DNA from: Mycosarcoma maydis
Lineage: Eukaryota; Basidiomycota; Ustilaginomycetes; Ustilaginales
Reading direction: 5' to 3'
Assembly (NCBI RefSeq): GCF_000328475.2
Contig: NC_026478.1
Location: 744,001-808,000, forward strand
DNA length: 64,000 nt
Shown here: one piece after another, positions 9,901 to 21,600 of the stretch
Position numbering within the stretch: position 1 is the first letter of the stretch
How the letters are laid out: every line of letters starts with the position of its first letter
Made by a program: the position numbers and the translations under genes
The notes under the pieces: model-generated
Seen by the model: only the letters and a program-made list of their open reading frames with translations
Told to the model about the DNA's origin: nothing
Database searches by the model: none

Positions 9901-10462
9901 TGTGAGCAGTTTGGATATTGAAATGCAAAGCCAGAAGCTGATGTCGAAGCGCGATGGAATGTCAGCCAGCAGTGAACGAGAACCGATCAGCGAGGCTATA
10001 TTATCATGGCGCAAGCGTTTGCTGCATTTCGTCGTACCACAACAGGGCTACAGATGTTTTAGGCGGTATAAGCGGTTGTTTCTGTGTGAGCAGAGGTAAA
10101 TGTATGCTGTCAGAACAACATGTTGATGGGCAGAGGTGAAGAATGTATGCTGTCAGAAGAACAAGCAGCACAGACCGATAAGCGAAACCCAAAAACAAAG
10201 ATGTGGAGAAGACACGAGCCGATCGCCCCGATTTCATTCGTGATTTGACCACGCCAAGCCAAACGACTCGGATAAGGGCTCGTGACTGACAGCGGAAGAC
10301 CCTTCTGTAGGCTGAACCCCTCACGCGTTTGGGCCACATCTTGGAGCTTCTAGGCGTTCGTTCTTCTTCTCTCACACACACACACACCACCAAGCCTTAC
10401 GATCGTTACGTGCAACAGGAAGTGCGTCGCGCCGTTTGACGCTTTACGCATCCGCGCCAGTC
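9901..10462. promoter_or_regulatory. Divergent promoter region, NPR2 / glutaminyl cyclase
   Basis: This 562-bp gap separates the 5' ends of NPR2 (-) and the glutaminyl cyclase gene (+), so it must hold both promoters. It contains a short CA repeat at about 10372-10387. No clear TATA box was identified. Confidence 0.55.
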
Positions 10463-11857
10463 ATGGTCCCCATTCCATCGAATCGACGGAAAGGCCTCCG
10501 ACAGAGGCACTGGGCGTTGGATCTGTTAATATGGCTCTGCATCCTTGTCGGTTGGTGTGCCGCGCATGCGATCCGTAGTCAGACCAGAGACTACGGTCAC
10601 CTCTCGTCTGACTCGATAGCTGCCATCGCTGCGCTATGTGATCCGGCAACGATCCTCGATACGCAGAATCCTAAATCGCTGCTCTCTCAGATCCTCATCC
10701 CACGACCACCAGATACGGACAACAGTGGCAAAGTGCGAGAAGCCATTCTCGATATCTTTCGAACCCAGCTCGGCGCCAAAGACTCCGACTCTTTCTCATC
10801 GATGGATTGGAAAGCTTCGGGAAAGCTTGGATGGCATATGGAGCAACATACCTTTACCGCCGATACGCCGGAAGGGAAAAAGAAAATGACCAACATGATC
10901 TTGACCAAGAACCCAGCAGCGCCGCGTAAACTCGTCGTTTCTGCGCATTACGACTCCAAGTACTTTTCGGCCGCTTCCGGAATGGCAGAATTCGTTGGTG
11001 CGACGGATAGCGCTGCGCCTTGCGCCATGATGGTTGATCTGGCGGTTGCATTGGACGATGCCCTCGATGAGCGGGAACGCAAAATTCATGCTGAAGAACA
11101 GTCGAAGCCGTCGATTGCGCAGGAGACGACATTGCAATTGGTCTTTTTTGACGGTGAGGAAGCGTATCGTGTCTGGACGCGAACCGATTCGATATACGGG
11201 TCGAAGGAGCTTGCGAAGCATTGGACTAGCAACTTTTGGGATGCAACGCAATTTGACACGAGCCGAACATCACATGCTCCCAAGCTCACTGCGAGGAGGT
11301 ACCGTAGCACGTACGGTCCTATCGAGCATATGCACACCATTGAGCACATGATTCTGCTCGATCTGCTCGGCGCAGCTAACCCGAATGTGCCTTCCTACTA
11401 CGATAGCACCAAGTGGCTACATCAAGCAATGATGGATGCCGAGAAACGGCTCAGCGAGGCAAACGTCTTGTGGCCAGCGGGAGACACAACGCACAGACAT
11501 GCGCGTTCCTTTTTCTCGCGATCAAGACCATGGGGTGGTATCGAGGATGATCACTTGCCGTTCTTGCATGCGGGCGTGCCCATCTTGCATGTCATTCCTT
11601 CACCCTTTCCCTCGGTTTGGCATAAGATGTCGGACGATGTGACAGCACTCGACTATCCGACGATGCATGCTTGGTCGATGATCTTACGTCTCACCGTAGC
11701 AGAATACTTAGATCTCGACATCAAGAGTGTCGCGCAGAGAGATGCGAATGCTTCAAGGAACGAGTCGATCGGTGAGTCTAATTTCGCACCAAGAATCAAG
11801 GTCGAGCTGGTAAGTCGAGCTCGACCCGTCGCCAGCGCGAGTGAAGCGGCGTACTGA
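10463..11857 (+). CDS. Glutaminyl-peptide cyclotransferase, membrane-anchored M28 family
   Basis: The product is predicted to cyclise N-terminal Gln or Glu of secretory proteins to pyroglutamate. The 464-residue protein starts at the first ATG of the frame. A single hydrophobic segment at about residues 20-38 (LDLLIWLCILVGWCAAHAI) looks like a signal anchor, which fits the Golgi-type enzymes (QPCTL) rather than the freely secreted form. The M28-fold zinc ligands can be placed: Asp in GATDSAAP (about 182), Glu pair in FFDGEEA (about 231) and His in VWHKMSDD (about 387). SAHYDSK and DDHLPFLHAGVPILHVIP are also family signatures. No intron is visible. The C-terminal 50 residues are polar and not conserved as far as can be judged. 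It runs tail to tail with the homeodomain gene. Confidence 0.9.
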   Translation: MVPIPSNRRKGLRQRHWALDLLIWLCILVGWCAAHAIRSQTRDYGHLSSDSIAAIAALCDPATILDTQNPKSLLSQILIPRPPDTDNSGKVREAILDIFRTQLGAKDSDSFSSMDWKASGKLGWHMEQHTFTADTPEGKKKMTNMILTKNPAAPRKLVVSAHYDSKYFSAASGMAEFVGATDSAAPCAMMVDLAVALDDALDERERKIHAEEQSKPSIAQETTLQLVFFDGEEAYRVWTRTDSIYGSKELAKHWTSNFWDATQFDTSRTSHAPKLTARRYRSTYGPIEHMHTIEHMILLDLLGAANPNVPSYYDSTKWLHQAMMDAEKRLSEANVLWPAGDTTHRHARSFFSRSRPWGGIEDDHLPFLHAGVPILHVIPSPFPSVWHKMSDDVTALDYPTMHAWSMILRLTVAEYLDLDIKSVAQRDANASRNESIGESNFAPRIKVELVSRARPVASASEAAY

Positions 11858-12196
11858 CTTGATGCCTCTCTCGCCCTTCTCTCCTTTGTTTCTGGCAGTA
11901 ACTGCCCCGAATCAAACATAGCATCACAGCATGGAGTACAATCTTTGATAGCGTATCATTTATCACATCAGATCAATCGTATGTGTACCGTATCAGACCC
12001 ATGCAGGATCAAAACATCCAACGACACGCGTCGAGAACTCGACAAAATGCGCGTTGGTAGTAAATAGCGTATGATGAGCTGCGCTTCGAGCGATTCCAAC
12101 AGGGAAGCAAATTGTTGCACAGAACAACCATCCGATCCATTCATCCATCCATCCATCCATCCATCACGCGTGCTTTCGTTTGGCGCCAGCTCGCGG
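11858..12196. other. Intergenic between convergent genes, with CATC repeat
   Basis: The 339-bp spacer separates two 3' ends and carries a tetranucleotide repeat. No gene was seen; poly(A) signals of both neighbours are expected here but were not pinned down. Confidence 0.6.
12137..12165. repeat. (CATC)n microsatellite
   Basis: About seven copies of CATC/ATCC lie in the 3' spacer between the glutaminyl cyclase and homeodomain genes. Confidence 0.85.
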
Positions 12197-15100
12197 CTAC
12201 TGACTCAACGAGCTGTCTCTGGAGTCAACTTTTCCCAAACCCAACAGAAGTTCTGCCGCCTGACGATCGTCTCCGCTCTCGGGGGCTGAACCTCTCATAC
12301 TCCTCAACGAGGCTTTTCTGGGCGAGACGCATGCGGTAGGCATAATGCCGAGCTTTTTGACGTCTTGCGGCGGTGCGTCATCCTCGTCGCTCATGCCTTC
12401 GAAGAAACCGCTGTCGTCGTGGACGAAGGGGGAATCTCCGGAACTGTTTGCGTGCAGGGGCAAGCGGTGGTGTTGGTGGAACACAGGTGTCGACGAAAAG
12501 TTGGTTCGATCACCCAACACCCTGGAGGGAGTCGAGGCAGGCAGAGGTTGCGGTAGCGAAGCACTGTTGGACGCACGAGGAGTCCAGCCCTCTTCGTTGT
12601 TGCTGTAGGTTCGAACATGACCACGACCGGCGCTGTCCCAACTTCGAGTAGAACCGGTATGGTCGCGTGCCGCCGAGGAGCGAGGCAGCTGGTGATGAGC
12701 TGGCTGACGATGCGAGACGTAGTTGGCAGAGATGGAACGGCCGAATGAGCCAGCTGGAGATGCGCCGATCGCACGAAAGCGTTCGGAGCGAGTGCTGAGC
12801 GACAAGCCAGTTCCAGAGTAGAGCGAGCTGTTCTGCGGTGTAGAGGGTACCACCATCGTAGGCATGCCTCGCGAGGCAGACGGAAACGACGCGTGAGGCA
12901 GAAACGGTCGAGACGAGAGTAGCGGCGAAGCGGGAGCGCCCATCGCATGGCCGTAGGGCGCGATCACTTTCGAAGACACAGCTGGCTCGGCGAGGTTTGA
13001 GGCCAGCGCAATGTCTTCAAGCTGCGCACGTCGACGCTTGACGGGTCGAGCCGGCTGAGCCGAGGCAGTTCGCGCGACACCTGTAGCTGCGGCATTGACA
13101 GCCGTCGTGGGATCTACATTTTCGTCGCCAGCCTCGAATGCAGCAGCCGCAGCCGCAGCCGCAGTACGCTTACGGCCTGCACCGACACTGGGTTGGGTGG
13201 CATCTCCCTTTCGCTTAGCCTGTTGCAATCGGCGTGTGAGATCGTTGGCCGACAAAGATCGACGACCTGACTTGGCAGCATTTGGTTGGCGCTTCTCAAC
13301 ATGCGTCGGGGCACTGTCTGGCAAGTTGGCCTCTCGCTGCTGTGTGATCGGAGTCGACTCCTGGGGACGAGGCTGAGTCAGCTGACGTGCGCTGGCACTT
13401 CGCGAAAGCGGTGTGCCACCGATGCTCTTCGGAAGAGCCGATGTAGCCGCACGATCGCGTCCGGCTGCCCAGTCCAAACTGAGTTGTCGCGCTGGCGCCA
13501 GGCCCACCACAGTCGACGAACCCATCTTGGGCGTGCTTGCGATGGCAGAAGCGCTGTCCAGCAAACCAGCCTGCTGCGCGATGGCTTGTCTTGCGTCAGC
13601 GCATCCAGGATTCATCGGCACAAGACCGACAACACCAGCTCGCTCGACCGCCTTGGCCGACGCTGCTCGTTCCCGCGCTTCCTGCGCTTGAATCAACGCA
13701 GCAGCTTGAGCTTTGGCTGCTCGTCGCTGAGCGATCAGTTTGAGCGTTCGCTCTTCGTCCTCTTCACTGTCCCGGCGCTGATCATTGCCGTATAGCGCAT
13801 CCGCCTCGCTGCTCGATGCACTGCTGCTGGGCATCATTTGGAGCAGGCCTTGGCCCTTGACACTGTGGCCGTGGGTCTCAGACTGTATCCCAATGATACC
13901 TTGTCGCTGCAAGGCTGCCGTCAGCTTGGGCGGCAAGCTCGACGTCAAAGAGAGTCTTGCGTCTCCAGGTCGCGCAGCAGGCGAGGCTTCCTTGCGCGTT
14001 TCCAAGCTGCCGATGCTAGCCCGGCCACTCGATGTGGTCAGCAAGCTCAGGCTGGTCGAGCTAGAGGCACGCGAGAGGAGCTTCGGAGCCGGTAGGATCG
14101 TATCGAGCTGCTCTTGCGCCGGCTCGCTCGATGCAGTGTCAAACGGCGTCGCGTGCTCCGTGGCGGAGCGTCGAAGCGAGTTGCTTCGTCCGCTGAGAAC
14201 GTCATCCAGCGACAATCTTGGCACAGATCGGTGACGCGAAAGCGAGGGCTTTGAGCTGATTTCGTGACGAGCGCTGACCTTCACGGACTGGACAGGCGTC
14301 GCCCGGTCAACTTCGACGCGATTCAGAGCGATGCCAACACCTTGAGGGCCAACCGCTTGGCGCAAGTCGAGAGCAGGTGGACGAGGCGCGACGATTTGCT
14401 CTGTAGAGAGACTGGCCAGCGGCACTTCTGGCTTGATCTTCACAAGGCGTCGCTGCTGCGCACCTTCGGTATCACGAGCATCAAGCCAAGGCGGGATGTT
14501 TTCCTTGTTTTCGCTGCTCAGATCTGAGATCGCTTGAGGATCCACGTGCTTAGCGGCACCAGCACCGTTGGCGGACGCGTTGCCCAAAGGCTTGCGCTGC
14601 GCCGGCACACTGGCTGGCGGCTGGACCGACAGATCTTTTGTCCCTGAAGTAGCTTGACCCGCCGCAGGAGCGCCTGCGTCGGAAGCGGTGGGGGCGATGC
14701 CCGAGCCACCGTATCTTCCTGACCTCTTTTTCTCGGCTTGCCTACGGTTCTGGAACCACACCGACACAGCTCTGATCATGTTCGACACGGGTGCATGCAA
14801 AAGGCGCGAGGTCAGTACAGTGCTTCAACGCTTGTATCGGGTTAGGTCAAAGGCAAAGGAGAGTTAACTTACCGCACGGACATGCCGACGCGATTGGCAA
14901 GGAAGAGGCGAGTCTCGTGGTCAGGAAACGGATTCTTTGCATAGACCTGAGCTAGCAGGTTGGCCTCATCAGGACGCGTTCGCCTTCTTCTGCGAATCTC
15001 GTTTTTCGAGTCCTCTCCCATGACACTGCCAAGACTCTCGAAAGAGTCGTCGGCGAGAACAGAGGCGGGAGCTCGGATGAAGGAAGCATCAAAACGCGAA

Positions 15101-15771
15101 GAAACTTCTGCATTATCCTGCTCGTTCTTCTGCGCGAGGTTGGATACCGACAGACGGTTGACGTCGATAGCAGGGCTCGGTGATGTGGGTGCGTGTTGAG
15201 CGTGAAAGGTGTGCGCTGAAATGCCGATGCTGTCGTCCATTGATGCAGCACGTTGGTCGGGCGCGTCGGCGTGATTATTGGCGGCGAGATCAGAGTGATG
15301 GCATGGTAGCTGGGAGGTGTTCTCATTGTGTAAGTGTTCGATCGACATGACGTTGTCTGTGGTTCGAGGTATGTCGTGTCGCGACCATGGCTGCTGACGA
15401 AAAGCGTCGCGCGAGACGATGGGCGTGGTGACCAAATGACGCGGCTGTGGACGTGGGCTACTGGCGTGCGAGGCTGGGGTGCTGTTATCGCGAAGCTGGT
15501 CTTCGGCACGTGGTGAGCTGGAGCGGTTCTGGAAGAGAGGCGCGTCCTTGTTGATGTAGGACGAGAAGCTGTCGACCGACGCGGCTGCTGGGCTACTTGT
15601 ACGATGGACGTGATGCTGGGGTGGCGATATGACATGAACGTCACGGCCGCCAGACAGGCACGATCCGCGATGGTGCTCAGACGGGTGGTGATGCGTGATG
15701 CTCACAGAAGCAGCCTGCGAGGAAGCAGGCAAGCGCCTCTCGCCACTGTCCATAGCGATGGCAGCGTCCAT
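12197..15771 (-). CDS. Homeodomain transcription factor (two exons)
   Basis: Exon 1 runs 15771 to 14873 and exon 2 from 14771 to 12197; the join preserves frame and gives 1157 residues. The homeodomain lies at about residues 259-318. Exon 1 encodes the N-terminal arm and helices 1-2 (RRRRTRPDEANLLAQVYAKN, then DHETRLFLANRVGMS), and exon 2 the recognition helix (VSVWFQNRRQAEKKR). The intron therefore cuts the homeodomain just before helix 3. Trp, Phe, Asn and Arg of WFQNRR are all intact, so DNA binding is expected. The rest is low in complexity, rich in Ser, Ala and Gln, with an Ala run near the sequence at 13136-13165 and two basic stretches (ARPVKRRRAQ and AGRKRT). The start ATG at 15771 is the first of the frame but is not confirmed; an upstream exon is possible. 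The target genes and the specific smut homologue were not identified. Confidence 0.85.
14772..14872 (-). other. Intron of the homeodomain gene, 101 nt
   Basis: On the minus strand the donor is GTAAGT, a CTGAC branch-like motif lies about 40 nt before the acceptor, and the acceptor is CAG. Exon 1 ends with two bases of an Arg codon that exon 2 completes, restoring an intact homeodomain. Frame, consensus and protein homology all agree. Confidence 0.92.
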
Positions 15772-18661
15772 GGTCAACAGCGTGGTGTGCCCGTGCAAGC
15801 GCTCGTTGTTGTCAAAGGACAAAGAACTCGTTGGCCCGCAGGGTAGTACAGCGAGGCTGACAAATGCGAAAGACCTTGTCCTGAAGGAAGACCTGGACGT
15901 GGACAAAAACGCAGGCTATGGTGCCATCTGTAGGCTCGACTACACCTCACTGCTGGATCCTTGTGCTAGCTCGACGACGTGAACCTAGCACGCAGATGGG
16001 GAACACGATGCTGTACGACGACTACAGAAGCGTATCCTTCGAAGGGGGAAGCGGTGGAGGGAACGGTGAACGAAGCAAGGCGTGTGACGAGTGGAGTGCA
16101 AGTGCAACAAGCTGCGAGGAAAGGGTGAGCAAACAGGAAGGCGGCACTGCTGCTTCTGCTGTCGAGAAGTCGCACCGTTGGACGTGAGGCGAGGAGTCGC
16201 AGAGTCACGGGTGTCACTCACGACTCACGACTGACTGCTGCTGACTGCTGCGAAGGACCGACGCCTCGACGTGCCACTTGAAAGGAGGCGTGTAATTCTT
16301 GACTGGCCTGCAATCACCAATCAAGGACAAGTTACGCGATTTCGCGAAGAGGCGTTGAGCTCCCATGTCCAGTCGTGAGTCGTGAGTTCAGAACTTCACG
16401 TTGCAGACAATCGTGTATTTCACGATTCGTAATGTTACGTGATTTTCGTGATTTTCGTGATTCCCGATTCAGTCTGTGCTCTCCGTGCCGAGCGAGCAAA
16501 CGGAAAGTGTTGCTCTTGCGCTTGAATTTGCAGCGGATTTTTGTATTTTGACCTTTCTCCTTGCTGTGGCGAAGCGTAGCGGATTTAGGCAACGCGGTCA
16601 CGCTCCGCTCGATTAGAAGACTTGAAATCCTCTCGTGTCTATGGCTGAACTTCACACGCGGAGGAGCCAGCAAGATGCCCAACCAACTCACGACTGCTGC
16701 CAAGCACAAATAGGATCCACGCTTGTTGCTCGTGTCCCTTTTGTGACCGTCGTTGTGACTGCGACTGACCCACGAACAACGGCGTGAGTATGTTTTAGAT
16801 GAAGCATCTTTTAACTTAGATGAAGCATTTGCTGCATCTCTTTGAACCAAGTTCACCGTGAGCTTCCCCTACCGAGACGTTACGAAGCTCTGCTCAGCAT
16901 GTGGCCCCTCGCTTCTGATTCTTGCGAGACGTGCTGTCTTCTCTGGTACAGAGGCACAACGATTTGGGCGAGCACCTTCCACGCACAGCACCGCCTATGT
17001 CTTGAAAGTTACTGACTGATGATTCCCAGTCGCGATGGTTTTGATTTAGGTTTTTTCGACCTTCTGGTTCAAGCCACAATTGTGCAGCCTGCTTGTCGCG
17101 CTCAATGCAGAGGAAAGCATGCATGTGCGATGTGCAATTCAATCGCAATTGCTGCGTATGCTTACTGGTCGAATTCAAAATATCCTCTAACGTTACATCT
17201 TGTGCAGCTTGGGCTCCGCCACAAGCCTCGTAGTTGCAGGGGTCGGGCAAAGGACATATCACCCTACTCAGTCGCGACGTGTTTCGGTGAGACGGCTTCT
17301 TGCATCCCCTCCCGTTCGAGAATCGCGGCGCGGTCGACGTGATCAGCCTCTGAAGATCGCACGGGTCTTGGATTCCACTGTCCGCACTGTCCGCTTAGGA
17401 GCATTCCAGCACGCGAACCCAGTTCCCTGGTTGCATGCGCCTTTCTGGCAGCGAAGCTTGCAACCTTGCCCAAGTCCTTTGCTTGTGTCTGGTCTGTTCT
17501 GGTTGATGCTGATGCAACGCAAGTCGGGTGAACCTCCCTCTACACGACGATGCACCGATCAGTGCAAGGCTTGCAAATTGTGGAAACGCGGGGTGCTAGC
17601 CTCGCACAGATGCTGTGCTTGGTACGACACGCCATCGACTCATCTCCACCGCTGTTTTCACCAGGTCAGGTGGAGTGAGGCACGCGATTTGGAAGAATAT
17701 CGCGTTCGCTTCGGTGTTTTCTGTTGACAGCTGTCCGCGTGGCAGCAAACGCCTTCTTAAAGTGGGTTCGCGTTAATGGCTGACCACGCGCCGTGTGGAC
17801 TACTGGTCACATGATTTTTCCGTTCCAAGTTCCAATTTCAGGTACGAATTTCATGAATCATTTTGACGTGTAGGGATTTGTAACTGCCATCAATCGTGAA
17901 TGACCTTGAAAGGCTCGGCATGCTGTTGCGGTGTTTGCAACCAACATCGGCTGTACAAAGCACGAGTTTACCTATTCATGTGACGAGACCAGCCCTGCGA
18001 CTGCAATCGTATCCCTGTTGGAGACAAGCCGTGGGCGCTTTGAGAACTATCGGGGAGGTAGCCTGGCTCGGCAATCTTGCAGACAGTAGAGCCAAGTGCA
18101 TCGTTTTCATAACTACGTGATTCCTCGCACCACTCTGACTTCCAAGATCCAACTTTCCCACCTTCACGGTTTCACTCGTGACTCGTGACTCGCGACTCAT
18201 GACTTGCACGTTACTTGTGTTGCACGTTGTGGAATTTCCATTCGTGATTGTAAGGTGGCTTCATGCATACGTCCCCGATTTGGACATGTCTTGCCTCACA
18301 TCGGGGATCTTCAAAGTGGAGGAGCACAAAAACCCACAGACAAGAGCAACGGGCAAGAAGATCAGCATGGATGAGCCTCTGGTGCCTTTCCCACTATTAA
18401 TGTTCAACTGAGCCTTTGTCCACATCTTGCGGTCATCGGAATCCACACCTGTCGCCACCATAGCAACAGCCGCCGAGTCGCTCATCACTGAGGAAGACCA
18501 AGCCTCCTGTAGCACACAACATTGGCGCTCGGCAATATAGCTCGCTCAAGCTGGCGCAACAGACGACGAGGCGAACTGCAAACGACGTCCTTACCCTTTT
18601 CACGACACCGCAGCATCGGAAGAGACCCCACGACCCTGGGGAATAAGGGCGTTACGACAAG
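15772..18661. promoter_or_regulatory. Long divergent spacer, homeodomain gene / SLH1 (2.9 kb)
   Basis: Both flanking genes point away from this stretch. It contains repeated ACTCGTGACTCGTGACTCG-type runs (18172-18205), CACGATTCG and CGTGATTTTCGTGA units (16421-16462), and TGACTGCTGCTGACTGCTG near 16230. No convincing gene was found. A large upstream region is common for regulatory genes such as homeodomain factors; this link is inference. Confidence 0.55.
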
Positions 18662-21600
18662 ATGACATTACAAAATCATCTGCAATCATTCCTGTCTGCC
18701 GCGTCCAGCTCACAGCGCACGCTTGATGCCGATCAGCAGCTCATTGGATCGCTCCAAGCCGAGCTTGACACGCTACTCCGCTCCTCGCATCAGCAGTATG
18801 GTTCGCACATCTCGACCACTGATGCCGGCGGCATCAAAGATATCTGGTCTGAATTTTACCGCTTTGCCTCTATCAATAGCTCCACAGAGCAAGAGGGTCA
18901 GGATGCAAATGACCTCCACACACACGAGATGGAAACTTCGGCGGCAGAACAGGCGGACGGGATCGACTACCGCACTCATCAAAGCTCCTCTCCTGCTGTA
19001 GCCGGGCTTCAAGATCACTTAGCTCACCTTGCGTCTATTGATCCGCAACTCGCGGACAGCTTGCGCCACACGGTAGTAACTGCCTTGTCCTCATCGAGAT
19101 CTGGCGACGAGATCTCTGCCGAGCTAGCCGAGACCATCGGCTTCGACCAACTCGACTTGGTCGGGAGCATCATAAGCGACCGTCAAGCTGCACTCTCAGC
19201 TCTTCAAGCTGATTCATATTCATCTCCGCACATGAGCGGGACAGAAGAGCTTTCGCACCAGGAGCAAGTTCAGATTGCTCTCCCACACCGGCCGTCCCAT
19301 CATGGTGCAACCCACGACGCTTTCCATCGTGGCAGCAGACCCCATATTCCCGGCTCGCAAGTCGTCGTGCAGACGCAGCAGGAACGCCAACAAGCGCGGC
19401 GCTTCAAGAATGATCTCCGCAAAGCCAATCGCCAGCGTATCGTCGACCCAAGCGAAAGTATTCGCACTTATACTCCGGAGGAGCTTGAACGTATTCGTGA
19501 AGAGAGCCTTGCCGCTGCTGCCAATCGTCCGCTCTTCACAGGCACGGCGACAGGAGTCGAACAGGTGCGCTATCCGCACGTGTTTTCGTCCGGAGCCCAA
19601 GGCAATGTGCTCTCGGTGTTTGGCCAGCGGTTTGCTCTTCCTCTGGGAACCAGCCGAGAAGAGAAGCAGTTCTACGAAGAGGTCACCATCCCCCCACCGC
19701 GTACAGTCCCCATGCGCACGGAAGAGCGCTACATTCCTATCCCAGAGATGGACCCAATCTGCCGTGGTGCGTTTCCTGGCTACAAGAGTCTCAATCGACT
19801 CCAGAGTGCCGTCTACCCACTTGCCTACAAGACCAATGAGAATCTGCTCGTCTGTGCGCCGACAGGTGCAGGAAAAACCGACGTCGCCATGCTCACCGTC
19901 ATGCGTGCCATCAGTCAGTATGCTCGAAATCTGGAGCCAACTGCGGGCAACGCTGGCCAAGGCTTCGATATCCGAAAGAATGATTTCAAGATCATCTACG
20001 TTGCACCTATGAAGGCACTTGCCGCGGAAGTCGTGCGCAAATTCAGCAAGCGCCTTCAATACCTCGGCATCAAGGTCCGCGAACTCACCGGCGACATGCA
20101 GATGACACGTCAAGAGATCGCCGAGACACAGATGATCGTCACAACGCCCGAGAAGTGGGATGTCGTGACTCGCAAACCCACCGGTGAAGGTGAGCTCGCA
20201 ACCAAGGTGAGGCTGCTCATCATCGATGAGGTCCATCTCCTCCACGACGAGCGAGGTTCCGTCATTGAAACCATCGTCGCTCGTACCCTGCGTCTGGTCG
20301 AGTCCAGCCAATCGCTCATTCGTATCGTCGGACTTTCCGCAACGCTGCCGAATTACGTAGACGTCGCCGACTTTCTTCGCGTCAACCGCTGGCAAGGCCT
20401 TTTCTATTTTGATTCCTCCTTCCGTCCTGTTCCGCTCGAGCAGCATTTCCTCGGTGTCAAGGGCAAAGCGGGCTCGCAGCAGTCTCGAGCCAACTTGGAT
20501 AAGGCCTGCTTCGAAAAGGTATCAGAGCTCGTCCAAGCTGGCCATCAGGTCATGGTCTTTGTGCACGCCCGCAAAGAGACTGTTAAGACGGCACAGACGC
20601 TTCGAGAGATGTTTCGTGAGGAGGCTATGGGCGACATACTGCAGGCGTCGGCGGACGAGAACCCGCGCAAGGCCTTTTTCAAAAAGGAGCTTCAGTCCAG
20701 TCGCAATCGCGAGATGAAGGAGCTCTTTGATACGGGCTTCGGTATCCATCATGCTGGTATGCTGCGAACGGACCGTACCCTGAGCGAACGTATGTTTGAA
20801 GCCGGCGTTACACGCGTGCTCTGCTGTACCGCTACGCTTGCGTGGGGTGTCAACTTGCCCGCTTACGCCGTCGTGATCAAGGGCACAGATGTCTACGACT
20901 CGTCTGCAGGTAAATTTGTCGACCTTTCGATCCTCGATGTGTTGCAGATTTTCGGTCGAGCCGGTCGTCCTCAGTACGAAGATCTCGGTGTCGGCTACAT
21001 TCTGACGTCGCAGGATCGCCTATCGCACTACGTCGATGCCATCACTTCGCAGCATCCCATTGAGTCAAAGTTCATCGGCGGACTCATTGACTCGCTCAAT
21101 GCCGAGATCTCGCTCGGCACCGTCGCCAGCGTTCGCGACGGTGTTTCTTGGTTGGGCTACACGTATCTGTTTACCCGTATGAAGCGCACGCCGCTCACCT
21201 ACGGTATGACGTACGACGAGGTGGCCGACGATCCTCATCTAGGAGCCAAACGACAGCAGCTGATCAGCAATGGTGTCAAGAAGCTCGTCGAAGCCAAAAT
21301 GGTCGAGCACAATCCCGTCACAGATCGTCTACAGGCGACCGACCTAGGTCGCATTGCTGCCAAGTACTACATCGGCTACCGCACCATCGAGACCTTCAAC
21401 GAGCGCATGCGCAGCAATATGAGTGAGGCCGATGTGCTCGGCCTGCTCAGCCAAGCCGCTGACTTTGAGCAGATCGTACCACGCGACGCGGAGGAGAAGG
21501 AGTTGAAAAAGATGCTCGAAGCAGCACCGTGCGAAGTTTCGGGAGGCATCGAGACGTCGCCGGGCAAAGTCAACATTTTGCTGCAGGCGTACATCTCCAG

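Noticed and set aside
16332..16856. 174-codon minus-strand frame in the homeodomain/SLH1 spacer
   Set aside because: It runs through the dispersed TCACGA motif and has no domain or leader.
17200..17727. 175-codon plus-strand frame
   Set aside because: No homology recognised and no promoter context; kept only as a low-probability gene.
19220..20446. 408-codon minus-strand frame inside SLH1
   Set aside because: It is antisense to the strongly conserved first helicase cassette and shows no domain, so it is a shadow of codon bias.
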